Shown here piece after piece: positions 24,580 to 32,780 of a stretch of DNA of 38,256 nt (position 1 is its first letter; the number at the start of each line of letters is the position of its first letter). The position numbers and the translations under genes are program-made. A model generated the notes under the pieces. It saw only the letters and a list, made by a program, of their open reading frames with translations. It had not been told where the DNA came from and ran no database searches. The stretch is from Bacteroidia bacterium (lineage in GTDB: Bacteria; Bacteroidota; Bacteroidia; Flavobacteriales; Flavobacteriaceae), in assembly GCA_030431695.1 (NCBI GenBank), contig JAUIIU010000026.1, positions 1-38,256 of the forward strand. Direction: 5' to 3'.

Positions 24580-25832
24580 TGGAATACAGCCTGGTGATCA
24601 TTGTATGTATGCTGATCCTATCCGCATTCTTTTCGGGTATGGAGATCGCTTATATCTCTTCGAACAAGGTACACATAGAGATCGAAAAGAAGCAAAGCGG
24701 CTTTCTTGCAGGTGTGCTGAAAAAGATCACTAAGAGACCTTCCAAATTCATTGCGACCATGCTGGTGGGTAATAATATTGCCCTGGTGGTGTATGGTTTT
24801 TTCATGGGTGATATCCTGATGGGACTTCTGCCCCTCACCGGATTCAGTAGTCTGCTGGTTCACACCGTGATCTCTACTCTCATTATCCTTTTGACTGCGG
24901 AATTCCTCCCGAAGGTATTCTTCCAGATTTATGCGAACAAGCTGGTTAAGGTATTCGCTTTTCCGGCCTATTTGTTCTACCTGCTCTTTTCTGTGATCTC
25001 CGAATTCGTTATCTGGATATCGGATGTGGTCCTGCGGGTATTTTTCAAGACAAAGGGTGATCACGTGCAACTGAGTTTCAGTAAACTGGAACTGGGAAAC
25101 TATATCAGTGAGCAGATGGATACCATGGAGTTACACGATGAAGTGGATTCGGAAATACAGATATTTCAGAATGCCCTGGAATTTTCAGAAGTTAAATCCA
25201 GGGAGGTCATGGTACCGAGGACAGAAGTAGTTGCCGTAGACCTGAATACTTCCATAAACGACCTCACCAAGCTATTTACCGAAACCGGCCTTTCCAAAAT
25301 TATTGTGTACAAGGAAAGCATCGATGATATTGTAGGTTATGTCCATTCCTTTGAGCTTTTCAAGAAACCCCCGGCAATTAAGAAAATACTGATCCCTGTA
25401 ATATTCGTTCCGGAGACGATGCTGGCAAAGGATGTGCTGAATATCCTAATCAGGCGCCGTAAAAGTATAGCGGTTGTGATCGACGAATATGGCGGTACCT
25501 CCGGTATTATGACGGTTGAGGACATCATCGAAGAGTTGTTCGGTGAGATAGAGGATGAGCACGATTCGGTGGCTCTTATCGAAGAACAGCTTGGAGAAAA
25601 TCACTATAAATTCTCGGCAAGACTGGAAGTAGATTACCTGAACGAACAATACAACTTCAATCTTCCGGAAAGCGAGAATTATGAAACCCTGGGAGGTATG
25701 ATCGTGAACTACACTGAAGAGATCCCGAATGAGAACGAAACCGTGATCATTGAAAATGCGATCTGTACCATGCTCGAAGTTTCAAATACCAAAATTGAAC
25801 TGGTCGATCTCAAGATCAATCCCGAGCCCTAG
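24579..25832 (+). CDS. CNNM/CorC-type membrane protein with CBS pair (hemolysin family)
   Basis: This 417-residue inner-membrane protein belongs to the CNNM/TlyC family linked to Mg2+ or other divalent-ion export. The DUF21 domain spans about residues 1-190, with FFSGMEIAYISSNKVHIE near the start and several membrane helices. A CBS pair follows (about 200-320; REVMVPRTEVVAVD, then RRRKSIAVVIDEYGGTSGI), and a CorC/HlyC C-terminal domain runs to the end. The ATG at 24579 overlaps the previous stop by one base; a TTG one codon earlier is unlikely. The old 'hemolysin' name should not be read as toxin activity. Ion specificity is not visible. Confidence 0.93.
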   Translation: MEYSLVIIVCMLILSAFFSGMEIAYISSNKVHIEIEKKQSGFLAGVLKKITKRPSKFIATMLVGNNIALVVYGFFMGDILMGLLPLTGFSSLLVHTVISTLIILLTAEFLPKVFFQIYANKLVKVFAFPAYLFYLLFSVISEFVIWISDVVLRVFFKTKGDHVQLSFSKLELGNYISEQMDTMELHDEVDSEIQIFQNALEFSEVKSREVMVPRTEVVAVDLNTSINDLTKLFTETGLSKIIVYKESIDDIVGYVHSFELFKKPPAIKKILIPVIFVPETMLAKDVLNILIRRRKSIAVVIDEYGGTSGIMTVEDIIEELFGEIEDEHDSVALIEEQLGENHYKFSARLEVDYLNEQYNFNLPESENYETLGGMIVNYTEEIPNENETVIIENAICTMLEVSNTKIELVDLKINPEP

Positions 25833-25885
25833 ATTTTCAAAGCATTTTTTTTATATCGAACCTTTTATAAATGAAGGGAAAATGC

Positions 25886-25894
25886 TATTTTCGC
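25886..25894 (+). promoter_or_regulatory. Possible ppiD -7 promoter box
   Basis: TATTTTCGC, one mismatch from TAnnTTTGC, lies 23 bases before the ppiD ATG in an 84-base gap. The first gap of this size since coaX suggests a separate or additional promoter for ppiD. Confidence 0.35.
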
Positions 25895-25916
25895 CCCCTA
25901 GTAATTTGACAGAAAG

Positions 25917-28037
25917 ATGGCAATATTAAACAGTATTAGAAAAAGAGGTATCTTCCTCATATTGATCATCGCGATGGCGCTATTCGCCTTTATTTTGAGC
26001 GATGTGTTGACGCGTGGTGGTGGATCGAGTGTAGAGAACACGATTGGAACGGTGAATGGAGTGGATATCGATAGGGAAGAATTCGCTAATCTCGTAGAAA
26101 ATACCCAGAACTCCATGGGCCCGAATGCCAATACAAACCAAGCCATGAAAATGGTTTGGGACCGTGAGGTTCGGCGTATCCTGCTGGAGGAGCAATACGA
26201 CAAACTGGGATTGAGGGCAGAGAATGACCAGATCAATGAAGCTCTTGGTATCTACCTTGCAAATGATCCTACCTTCCAGGATGAGAACGGGAATTACAGC
26301 GAATTGAAGATGCTGGAGTACGCAGCACAGGTGAAGGCCAATGCACAATCCAACCCTGCTGCTTATGAGGCCTGGAACAACTATATCAAGTCTGTGGCGA
26401 ATACGGTACTGGAGAACAGCTACCTTGGCATGCTGCGTGGCGGTTTGTCTTCAACTATTGCCGACGGTGAGCAACAATACAGGTTCGAGAACGATAAGGT
26501 GAACCTCCAGTATGTTTATATACCTTACACTTCGATCGATGATGCCAGTATTGAAGTAAGCGAGGAAGAGATCGCAACCTATATCAAAGCGAATCCGAAG
26601 AAGTTCGAAGTGGATCCACAAGTGGATTTCCAGTATGTACTGATAGAAGAAAACGCCTCTCAACAGGATATAGATGATGCGCGAACAAACATTTCGGCCT
26701 TGTTGGAAGATGATTACGAGGACAATGAACTAACCAAGACCAAGGACACCATACTTGGTTTCAGGAATACAAAGAATAATGCTGATTTTGTGAATGCGAA
26801 TTCCGATACACCATACACAGACAGATGGTACACCCAGGAACAGCTTCCAAATGCTATCAAGGACACCATGTTCGATCTTAACGAAGGCGATGTTTACGGT
26901 CCTTACCAGGTAGACAAGACCCTTAACCTTACGAAAGTTATTCGCAAGCGTCAGCTTCCGGACAGCGCAAGAGTTCGGCATATCCTGGTTCCAACCGGGT
27001 TCAACAGAACGGATAGCATCACAAGAACCGATGCACAGGCGAAAAAGACAGCCGATAGCCTTCTTACCATACTAAAAGGAAACAGGTCGCGATTCGCTTC
27101 TTTTGTAAAACAATTCTCTTCGGATACCGGAAGTATTGAGAACGACGGGGTATACGAGTGGTTTGAATACACAAAAATGGTTCCTGCCTTCAGGGATTAC
27201 TCATTCGAGCAGTCACAAGGAGATATGGGGGTTGTAAAAACAAACTTCGGATACCACATTATTGAAGTGCTGGGACAAAAGGATTTTAAAAATGTGGTTA
27301 AGATCGCGACGATCACCAAGGAGATCGAACCGTCGGAAACAACGATCAACGAAGTGTTCGCTAAGGCGACTAATTTCGAGATCGAAGCCGCCGGAGGAGA
27401 TTTCTCAGAAATAGCTGCGGCACAGGAACTAACAGTTCGGCCGGTAAATAAGGTTGGGCAACTGGATGCTAACATTCCGGGGATCGGTAACGGACGTTCG
27501 ATCGTGAACTGGGCGTTCAACGAAGAGACCAGCGTAGGGGATATCAGCAGGTTTAACGTTTCTCAGGGTTATGTTATCGCCCAGCTTACAAGGAGGTCGC
27601 CACGAGGCTTGCAAAGCGTTGCTGAGTCATCGGCTGTAGTGACTCCGATTCTCAGAAATAAGAAAAAAGCGGCCCAGATCATCGCGAATGCAACCGGCAG
27701 TAACCTTCAGGAAGTTGCGGCTTCCCAGAATGTGACTGTTCAAACAGCAACAGCGGTAACCATGGCTGCTCCAACAATTCCCGGTGCCGGGAATGAGCCA
27801 AAGGTGGTGGGAGCTGCCTTCGGAACAGAGCCCGGAAATGAAACAGCTTTGATCGAAGGAAAGACCGGAGTTTTCAAAGTTAGAGTAACAGCATTGAATA
27901 AAGCGCCGGATCTCGATAACTATTCTTCCTATGCAAACCAGGTAAATACTGTGGTTTCACAAGGGATGAGTACGAATCTGTTTAACGCCTTGAAAGAAAC
28001 GGCCGATATAGAAGACAACAGGGCAGTGTTCTATTAA
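25917..28037 (+). CDS. ppiD: PpiD-like periplasmic peptidyl-prolyl isomerase/foldase
   Basis: PpiD proteins are inner-membrane-anchored chaperones that assist proteins emerging from the Sec translocon. This 706-residue protein has one N-terminal anchor (about residues 12-30, FLILIIAMALFAFILSDVL) and a SurA_N-like helical domain from about 40 (VNGVDIDREEFANLVE). A parvulin-type rotamase domain lies at about 345-450, with ARVRHILVPTG, SFVKQFSSDTGSIENDG and FGYHIIEVLGQKDF, followed by a long C-terminal chaperone region. Length is in the family range. It ends a cell-envelope gene run that includes lptC and an outer-membrane protein, which fits its role. Confidence 0.93.
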   Translation: MAILNSIRKRGIFLILIIAMALFAFILSDVLTRGGGSSVENTIGTVNGVDIDREEFANLVENTQNSMGPNANTNQAMKMVWDREVRRILLEEQYDKLGLRAENDQINEALGIYLANDPTFQDENGNYSELKMLEYAAQVKANAQSNPAAYEAWNNYIKSVANTVLENSYLGMLRGGLSSTIADGEQQYRFENDKVNLQYVYIPYTSIDDASIEVSEEEIATYIKANPKKFEVDPQVDFQYVLIEENASQQDIDDARTNISALLEDDYEDNELTKTKDTILGFRNTKNNADFVNANSDTPYTDRWYTQEQLPNAIKDTMFDLNEGDVYGPYQVDKTLNLTKVIRKRQLPDSARVRHILVPTGFNRTDSITRTDAQAKKTADSLLTILKGNRSRFASFVKQFSSDTGSIENDGVYEWFEYTKMVPAFRDYSFEQSQGDMGVVKTNFGYHIIEVLGQKDFKNVVKIATITKEIEPSETTINEVFAKATNFEIEAAGGDFSEIAAAQELTVRPVNKVGQLDANIPGIGNGRSIVNWAFNEETSVGDISRFNVSQGYVIAQLTRRSPRGLQSVAESSAVVTPILRNKKKAAQIIANATGSNLQEVAASQNVTVQTATAVTMAAPTIPGAGNEPKVVGAAFGTEPGNETALIEGKTGVFKVRVTALNKAPDLDNYSSYANQVNTVVSQGMSTNLFNALKETADIEDNRAVFY

Positions 28038-28139
28038 GAACCGGCTCTTCATTAATGGGTGGTTGTTTGAAGAAGAGAGGATCTGCGTCCAGCAATTCTC
28101 GCTTTAATGGGATCTGAGTGAAATTCAGGTTGTTATTAA

Positions 28140-28170
28140 GGATTCTTTTTCAAAGAACCACTTTTTATTT
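28140..28170 (+). terminator. Possible terminator after ppiD
   Basis: GGATTCTTT and AAAGAACC pair around TTC with one bulged A and are followed by ACTTTTTATTTT. The T-run overlaps the stop of the converging GHMP kinase gene. The stem is weak, so termination efficiency is uncertain. The rest of the 127-base gap shows nothing else. Confidence 0.4.
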
Positions 28171-29064
28171 TATCATTTCTGAAAAGGCCAGTTGAGTGTG
28201 AAATCCTTTTTCAGAAAAATATTTCAAATCTTCCCTGCTGCCACTCACCATAACAAAGTCACCACCCCAGGCACCAAGACTTTTTACCAGCCCCGGATAA
28301 TCTGCAAAAAGACGATCCTTGACCGTTGGAAGTCTGAGCAATTGTGAAATGATTGCTTCGTGAAGTTCAAGCAATTGCCTGAAATCGATCAGGCTTGTAC
28401 AGGTGAGGATCTCCATGGAGATCTTCGAAATACGGGCAATGATGGTTTCGTCAACTTCAATCTTCCTGTATGCCTCAATTCCTTCCCTGCTATCCTGTTT
28501 TTGATTGAGGTGGATAAAGTGCAATTCATCACTGAACGGCCAGTTGATACTAACCCGGGTCACTTTAGGTTGCCTGTCTGTGACCGAGTAAAGCAGGGGT
28601 GTGTCTGAACTGGCAGCAGCAATATCATAACCGCTCCCCCCAAAACTATTCCAAAGCAGGGTGTAGGGGTTTACTCCCGCCCATTGGGCAATATTGTTCA
28701 GAAGGGTAGAAGAGCTTCCAAGTCCCCAATCTCGCGAGAAATCCAGTATTGTGGTGACATTGGAGCAATCATTATCTTTGAGAAAACCGGGATTCAGTTT
28801 GTTGGCTTCCCTTAACATTCGAACAAGCGTAGCAGTGATCTCGTCGGTTTCCTTGCTCGAAATGTCCTCATCGACCTGAAATGTATTTTCATACCAGCAG
28901 TTCCCTTCGTGGTCCAGGCTTTGCCAGTGTATTCCTTTTACTTCAACTTTTGCGACCCGGAGGGATTGGGAAAAAGATGTTGGAATGGCCAATGCCAGGG
29001 CTCCGTCGAGTACAAGATATTCGCCGGTAAGTAACAATTTTCCATTACTGCGATACCGCTGCAT
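28165..29064 (-). CDS. GYDIA-type GHMP kinase (mevalonate pathway)
   Basis: This 299-residue cytoplasmic kinase of the GHMP superfamily would phosphorylate mevalonate or phosphomevalonate for isoprenoid synthesis. Visible motifs are the N-terminal GKLLLTGEYLVLDGALALAIP, the ATP-binding loop WGLGSSSTLL (Gly114-Ser119), the family-specific GYDIA at 145-149, and a C-terminal LGAWGGDFVMVSG motif. Bacteroidota proteins with this GYDIA signature are often placed beside HMG-CoA reductase, as here: the start is one base from the reductase stop, so the genes form an operon. Whether it acts as mevalonate kinase or phosphomevalonate kinase cannot be decided from sequence. Confidence 0.88.
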   Translation of the reverse strand: MQRYRSNGKLLLTGEYLVLDGALALAIPTSFSQSLRVAKVEVKGIHWQSLDHEGNCWYENTFQVDEDISSKETDEITATLVRMLREANKLNPGFLKDNDCSNVTTILDFSRDWGLGSSSTLLNNIAQWAGVNPYTLLWNSFGGSGYDIAAASSDTPLLYSVTDRQPKVTRVSINWPFSDELHFIHLNQKQDSREGIEAYRKIEVDETIIARISKISMEILTCTSLIDFRQLLELHEAIISQLLRLPTVKDRLFADYPGLVKSLGAWGGDFVMVSGSREDLKYFSEKGFHTQLAFSEMIK

Positions 29065-29065
29065 A

Positions 29066-30379
29066 CTAATTTCTTAGTTTCTCGATGAATTCCACAGCTG
29101 CGCTGTGTGAGACCGTATTCTTTGTAAAGTGTCGGATCGCCTTCTGTTTCTCCTCGGAAGTGGCCTCCATCTGGTTCAGGATGTTCATCAGGTGCATCTT
29201 CATATGTCCTTGCTGAATTCCTGTAGTTACCAGCGACCGGATAGCCGCAAAGTTCTGCGCCAGTCCTGCCACCGCGGCGATCATCATGAGCTCGCTGGCC
29301 GATGGCTTCCGAAGTAATTGTAAGGCAAATTTAACCAGGGGGTGCAAGCTCGTCAATCCACCAACCGTACCCAGCGCCAGCGGAACTTCTATTGAGAATG
29401 TGAATGTGTCTTCATCTATCCTGGCATCGGTAAGGCTGGTATAATTTCCATTACGTGATGCATAGGCGTGAACTCCTGCTTCAACCGCGCGGAAGTCGTT
29501 ACCTGTAGCCAGTACAACCGCATCTATCCCGTTCATGATCCCTTTATTGTGGGTTACGGCCCTGCGTATTTCCACCTTCGCCATTTCCACGGCACGAACA
29601 AAGTTATCCGCGAATTCCTTTCCGTCAATATCTTCTGTAGAGAAATGATCAAGCTCACAACTTACCCAGGCTTTTACAAGGCATTCCGGGACGTAATTCG
29701 AAAGGATACTGAGCACTACTTTCGGACCCCGACCTTCTGTTTCGAATGCCTGATAACCATTCGCCTCCGCTTCAAAAGTATCGGCGATCTCTTCCAGGCA
29801 GGAATTGATGAAATTCGCTCCCATGGCATCCAGGGTCTCAAAGGTGCAATGCAGTTCGTAATATCCCATCAGCTTCGAGGTTTCATCCTTGAGTTCGATT
29901 TCGATCAGCCCGCCTCCACGGGCTTTCATGTTCTTCTGAATTTCGGAGATCGACCCTATGAGCTTTTCTTTTACTTCGGAAAAAAAAGAGAACAAAACGG
30001 CTGGATTTCCGAAGTAATCAATATGCACCTGTCCGGTTTTTACGGTCGAGATCACTTCCGCCTTGAATCCACCGCGATTCATCCAGAATTTAGCAGCGTT
30101 ACTGGCCGCTGCAACCACCGAGCTCTCCTCGATAACCATGGGCAGCGCGTATAATGTATCGTTTATTTGGAAATTCGGAGCTACGCTGAACGGGAGGTAG
30201 TAGTTGGAAATGGCGTTCTCGGTAAATTCATCGTGCATTTCCTGCAATCGGTCATCGCTATTCCAGTATTTTTTCAGGGTTTGTATGGCTGTTGCGTCGT
30301 CGTTGAAATACGCTTCAGCCAACCATTTGATTTTATCATGTTTCGATTTTTTTGAAAATCCAGAAACCGGGATACCCAT
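29066..30379 (-). CDS. Hydroxymethylglutaryl-CoA reductase, class II
   Basis: This enzyme interconverts HMG-CoA and mevalonate, the committed step of the mevalonate pathway, and is cytoplasmic in bacteria. The 437-residue length, absence of membrane segments and motifs fit class II: VSGFSKKSKHDKI at the N-terminus, catalytic Glu in MVIEESSVVAAAS (Glu84 or 85), Lys in THNKGIMNGIDAVV, Asp in GNDFRAVEAG, and the C-terminal catalytic His in NTVSHSAAVEF. The frame could open at a GTG (30400), but that codon lies inside a perfect -7 promoter box, so the ATG at 30379 is preferred. Cofactor preference (NADH or NADPH) is not certain. It is cotranscribed with the downstream GHMP kinase. Confidence 0.95.
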   Translation of the reverse strand: MGIPVSGFSKKSKHDKIKWLAEAYFNDDATAIQTLKKYWNSDDRLQEMHDEFTENAISNYYLPFSVAPNFQINDTLYALPMVIEESSVVAAASNAAKFWMNRGGFKAEVISTVKTGQVHIDYFGNPAVLFSFFSEVKEKLIGSISEIQKNMKARGGGLIEIELKDETSKLMGYYELHCTFETLDAMGANFINSCLEEIADTFEAEANGYQAFETEGRGPKVVLSILSNYVPECLVKAWVSCELDHFSTEDIDGKEFADNFVRAVEMAKVEIRRAVTHNKGIMNGIDAVVLATGNDFRAVEAGVHAYASRNGNYTSLTDARIDEDTFTFSIEVPLALGTVGGLTSLHPLVKFALQLLRKPSASELMMIAAVAGLAQNFAAIRSLVTTGIQQGHMKMHLMNILNQMEATSEEKQKAIRHFTKNTVSHSAAVEFIEKLRN

Positions 30380-30399
30380 AAGGCGTTTAGTTTGAAACA

Positions 30400-30407
30400 C
30401 AAAGATA
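30400..30407 (-). promoter_or_regulatory. -7 promoter box of the mevalonate operon
   Basis: The minus strand reads TATCTTTG, an exact TAnnTTTG match, 21 bases upstream of the preferred ATG. It also rules out the GTG at 30400 as start, since that codon would precede the transcript. A -33 TTTG is not visible at normal spacing. Confidence 0.5.
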
Positions 30408-30524
30408 GTATTTCTGCAGGATGAAATAGGGCCTGTATATCAAACAAATTGCCTGTATTTAACATAAAAACTACCGGTTTTTCCCGAAATTTTAGTAAAC
30501 TTGACGTAACAAAAATTTAACACG

Positions 30525-32741
30525 TTGAAACGAATTTTTTCCGTTCCCCTGCTAACGCTATTCCTGGCTGTTGGCGTATCCACCCAAGCTCAGCAAAAAC
30601 AAATAACCTTAGAAGATATCTGGGGTGGGACATTTAGGACGGAACGACTTGATGCTCTGCATTCGTTGGCTAATGGCAAGGAATATTCGGTGCTGAATTA
30701 CAATCGAGCCGAAAGTGCGTCCACGGTGGATGTATACGAATATGCAAGTGGAAAAAAGGTTAGGACACTTGTGAATTCCAAAGACCTGAAGGGCATCAAC
30801 TATATCATTTCCTATGAATTTAGCCCGGACGAGTCTAAATTATTACTCGCCACTCAGTTGAAACAGATCTACCGCAGGTCTTCTGTGGGTACATATTATG
30901 TCTACGACATTGTAACCAAAGAACTTTCGCTGGTATCGGAGAAGCAAATACAGGAACCTACCTTCAGCCCGGACGGAAACAAGATCGCCTTTGGAAATAA
31001 TAACAACATCTACATCGCCGACCTTGTCAACAATGTGGAAACCCAGATCACCTTCGATGGCAAGCAGAATAGCATTATCAACGGTATTACAGACTGGGTC
31101 TATGAAGAGGAATTTGCCTTTGTGAGAGCTTTCGACTGGAGTAAGGACAGTCAGCGAATCGCATATATTCGTTTTGATGAAACGGACGTGCCCAGGTTTT
31201 CGATGGACGTCTACGGAACCGAACTGTATCCTAGTCAGCAGGTCTTTAAGTATCCGAAGGCTGGGGACCCTAACGCCGACGTGTCACTTCATATATATGA
31301 TCTCAGAACGACATCGTCCACTGAAGTCGATCTTTCCAAATACAACTGCTATTACATACCGAGGATCTTATGGACAAGTGATCCGAATATTCTGAGTGTA
31401 CGCGTAACTAACAGGCATCAGAACGAACTGGACCTGGTGTTCGTTGATGCAAGGGATTTGAGTACAGCACTGATCCTGAAGGAAACGGATCCCGCTTATG
31501 TGGATGTTACGGACGACCTGACCTTCCTCAACGACAACAGCTTTATCTGGACCAGTGAGAAGAGCGGCTGGAATCACATTTATCATTACGACCGAAAGGG
31601 AAAACTAATCAACCAGGTGACCGATGGGGATTGGGAGGTGACTCGTTTCTATGGTTTCGATCCGAATACAGGAAGGATCTATTACCAGAGTTCGGAAGAT
31701 GGAAGCATTAACAGGGGGGTGTACTCCGTTTCCCAATCAGGTAAGAACAAAGTAAAGTTGTCTTCTAAAACCGGCACTAACAGCGGATCCTTCAGTGCAG
31801 ACTACTCCTATTTCATCAATACTTACTCGAATGCCGAAACACCCTATGTCTTTTCACTGCACCAGGCGAAGGATGGCAAGGAGCTGAGAGAGATCAAGAA
31901 CAATAATGATTTGAAGCAAAAAGTAGCGGGTTATGCTACTTCTCCCAAGGAATTCAGCACGATCTCTGTAAATGGTGAGGAATTGAATATGTACATGATC
32001 AAGCCCAGGGACTTCGACCCAAATAAAAAATATCCTCTTTTCATGTATCAGTATTCCGGCCCGGGATCACAGAATGTTGCCAATCGCTGGGGAGGAGCAA
32101 ACGATTACTGGCACCAGATGCTGGTTCAGCAAGGGATGATCGTGGCTTGTGTGGATGGCAGGGGAACCGGGCTCAAAGGGCGCGACTTCAAAAAAATGAC
32201 ACAGAAGGAACTTGGAAAATACGAAGTTGAAGACCAGGTGGCAGTTGCTGAAAAACTGGGTGAATTACCTTATATCGATGAAGATCGAATTGGGATCTGG
32301 GGATGGAGCTATGGTGGCTTTATGTCGTCCAATTGCCTGTTCCAGGCCCCTGAAACCTTCTCGATGGCCATCGCTGTTGCCCCTGTAACCAGCTGGAGAT
32401 TCTACGATACCATCTATACCGAACGCTATATGGAAACTCCCCAGGAGAACCCTGATGGGTACGACAACAATTCTCCCATCACTCATGTGGATAATCTGAA
32501 AGGAGATTTCCTGCTTGTTCACGGTAGTGCCGACGACAATGTCCATGTGCAGAATACTATGAGGCTGGTTGAAGCATTGGTCCAGGCCGATAAAGACTTC
32601 GAATGGATGATCTACCCGGATAAGAATCACGGTATTTATGGCGGAAATACACGTATCCACCTGTACAAGAAAATGACCCGCTTTGTTCAGGAATCCCTCG
32701 GATCTGCGGAACCTGAGAAGCTTATCCAAATAAAGAATTAG
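30525..32741 (+). CDS. Dipeptidyl peptidase IV, S9 family serine peptidase
   Basis: DPP IV removes Xaa-Pro or Xaa-Ala dipeptides from peptide N-termini, here in the periplasm or at the envelope. The 738-residue protein has a signal peptide ending VSTQAQ, an N-terminal eight-bladed-propeller region with the substrate N-terminus-binding motif DWVYEEEF (double Glu), and an alpha/beta-hydrolase domain with Ser595 in GWSYGGF, Asp670 in HGSADDNVH and His702 in NHGIYGG. The start is TTG: an in-frame stop lies five codons upstream with no ATG between, and the signal sequence begins right at TTG. A -7-like TAAACTTG (30496-30503) is close upstream. Two POT dipeptide transporters follow 39 bases downstream, suggesting use of the released dipeptides. 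Confidence 0.95.
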   Translation: MKRIFSVPLLTLFLAVGVSTQAQQKQITLEDIWGGTFRTERLDALHSLANGKEYSVLNYNRAESASTVDVYEYASGKKVRTLVNSKDLKGINYIISYEFSPDESKLLLATQLKQIYRRSSVGTYYVYDIVTKELSLVSEKQIQEPTFSPDGNKIAFGNNNNIYIADLVNNVETQITFDGKQNSIINGITDWVYEEEFAFVRAFDWSKDSQRIAYIRFDETDVPRFSMDVYGTELYPSQQVFKYPKAGDPNADVSLHIYDLRTTSSTEVDLSKYNCYYIPRILWTSDPNILSVRVTNRHQNELDLVFVDARDLSTALILKETDPAYVDVTDDLTFLNDNSFIWTSEKSGWNHIYHYDRKGKLINQVTDGDWEVTRFYGFDPNTGRIYYQSSEDGSINRGVYSVSQSGKNKVKLSSKTGTNSGSFSADYSYFINTYSNAETPYVFSLHQAKDGKELREIKNNNDLKQKVAGYATSPKEFSTISVNGEELNMYMIKPRDFDPNKKYPLFMYQYSGPGSQNVANRWGGANDYWHQMLVQQGMIVACVDGRGTGLKGRDFKKMTQKELGKYEVEDQVAVAEKLGELPYIDEDRIGIWGWSYGGFMSSNCLFQAPETFSMAIAVAPVTSWRFYDTIYTERYMETPQENPDGYDNNSPITHVDNLKGDFLLVHGSADDNVHVQNTMRLVEALVQADKDFEWMIYPDKNHGIYGGNTRIHLYKKMTRFVQESLGSAEPEKLIQIKN

Positions 32742-32780
32742 CATAGCAATTTCGACACATATCTAACTAAAAAACTCTCT

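Noticed and set aside
24579-25832. Reading the 'hemolysin family' protein as a toxin
   Set aside because: DUF21, CBS pair and CorC/HlyC domains mark a CNNM-type membrane ion-transport protein; the name is historical.
29468-30154. 228-codon plus-strand frame opposite HMG-CoA reductase
   Set aside because: The translation has no recognisable domain and lies entirely inside a gene with all catalytic residues; it is a shadow frame.
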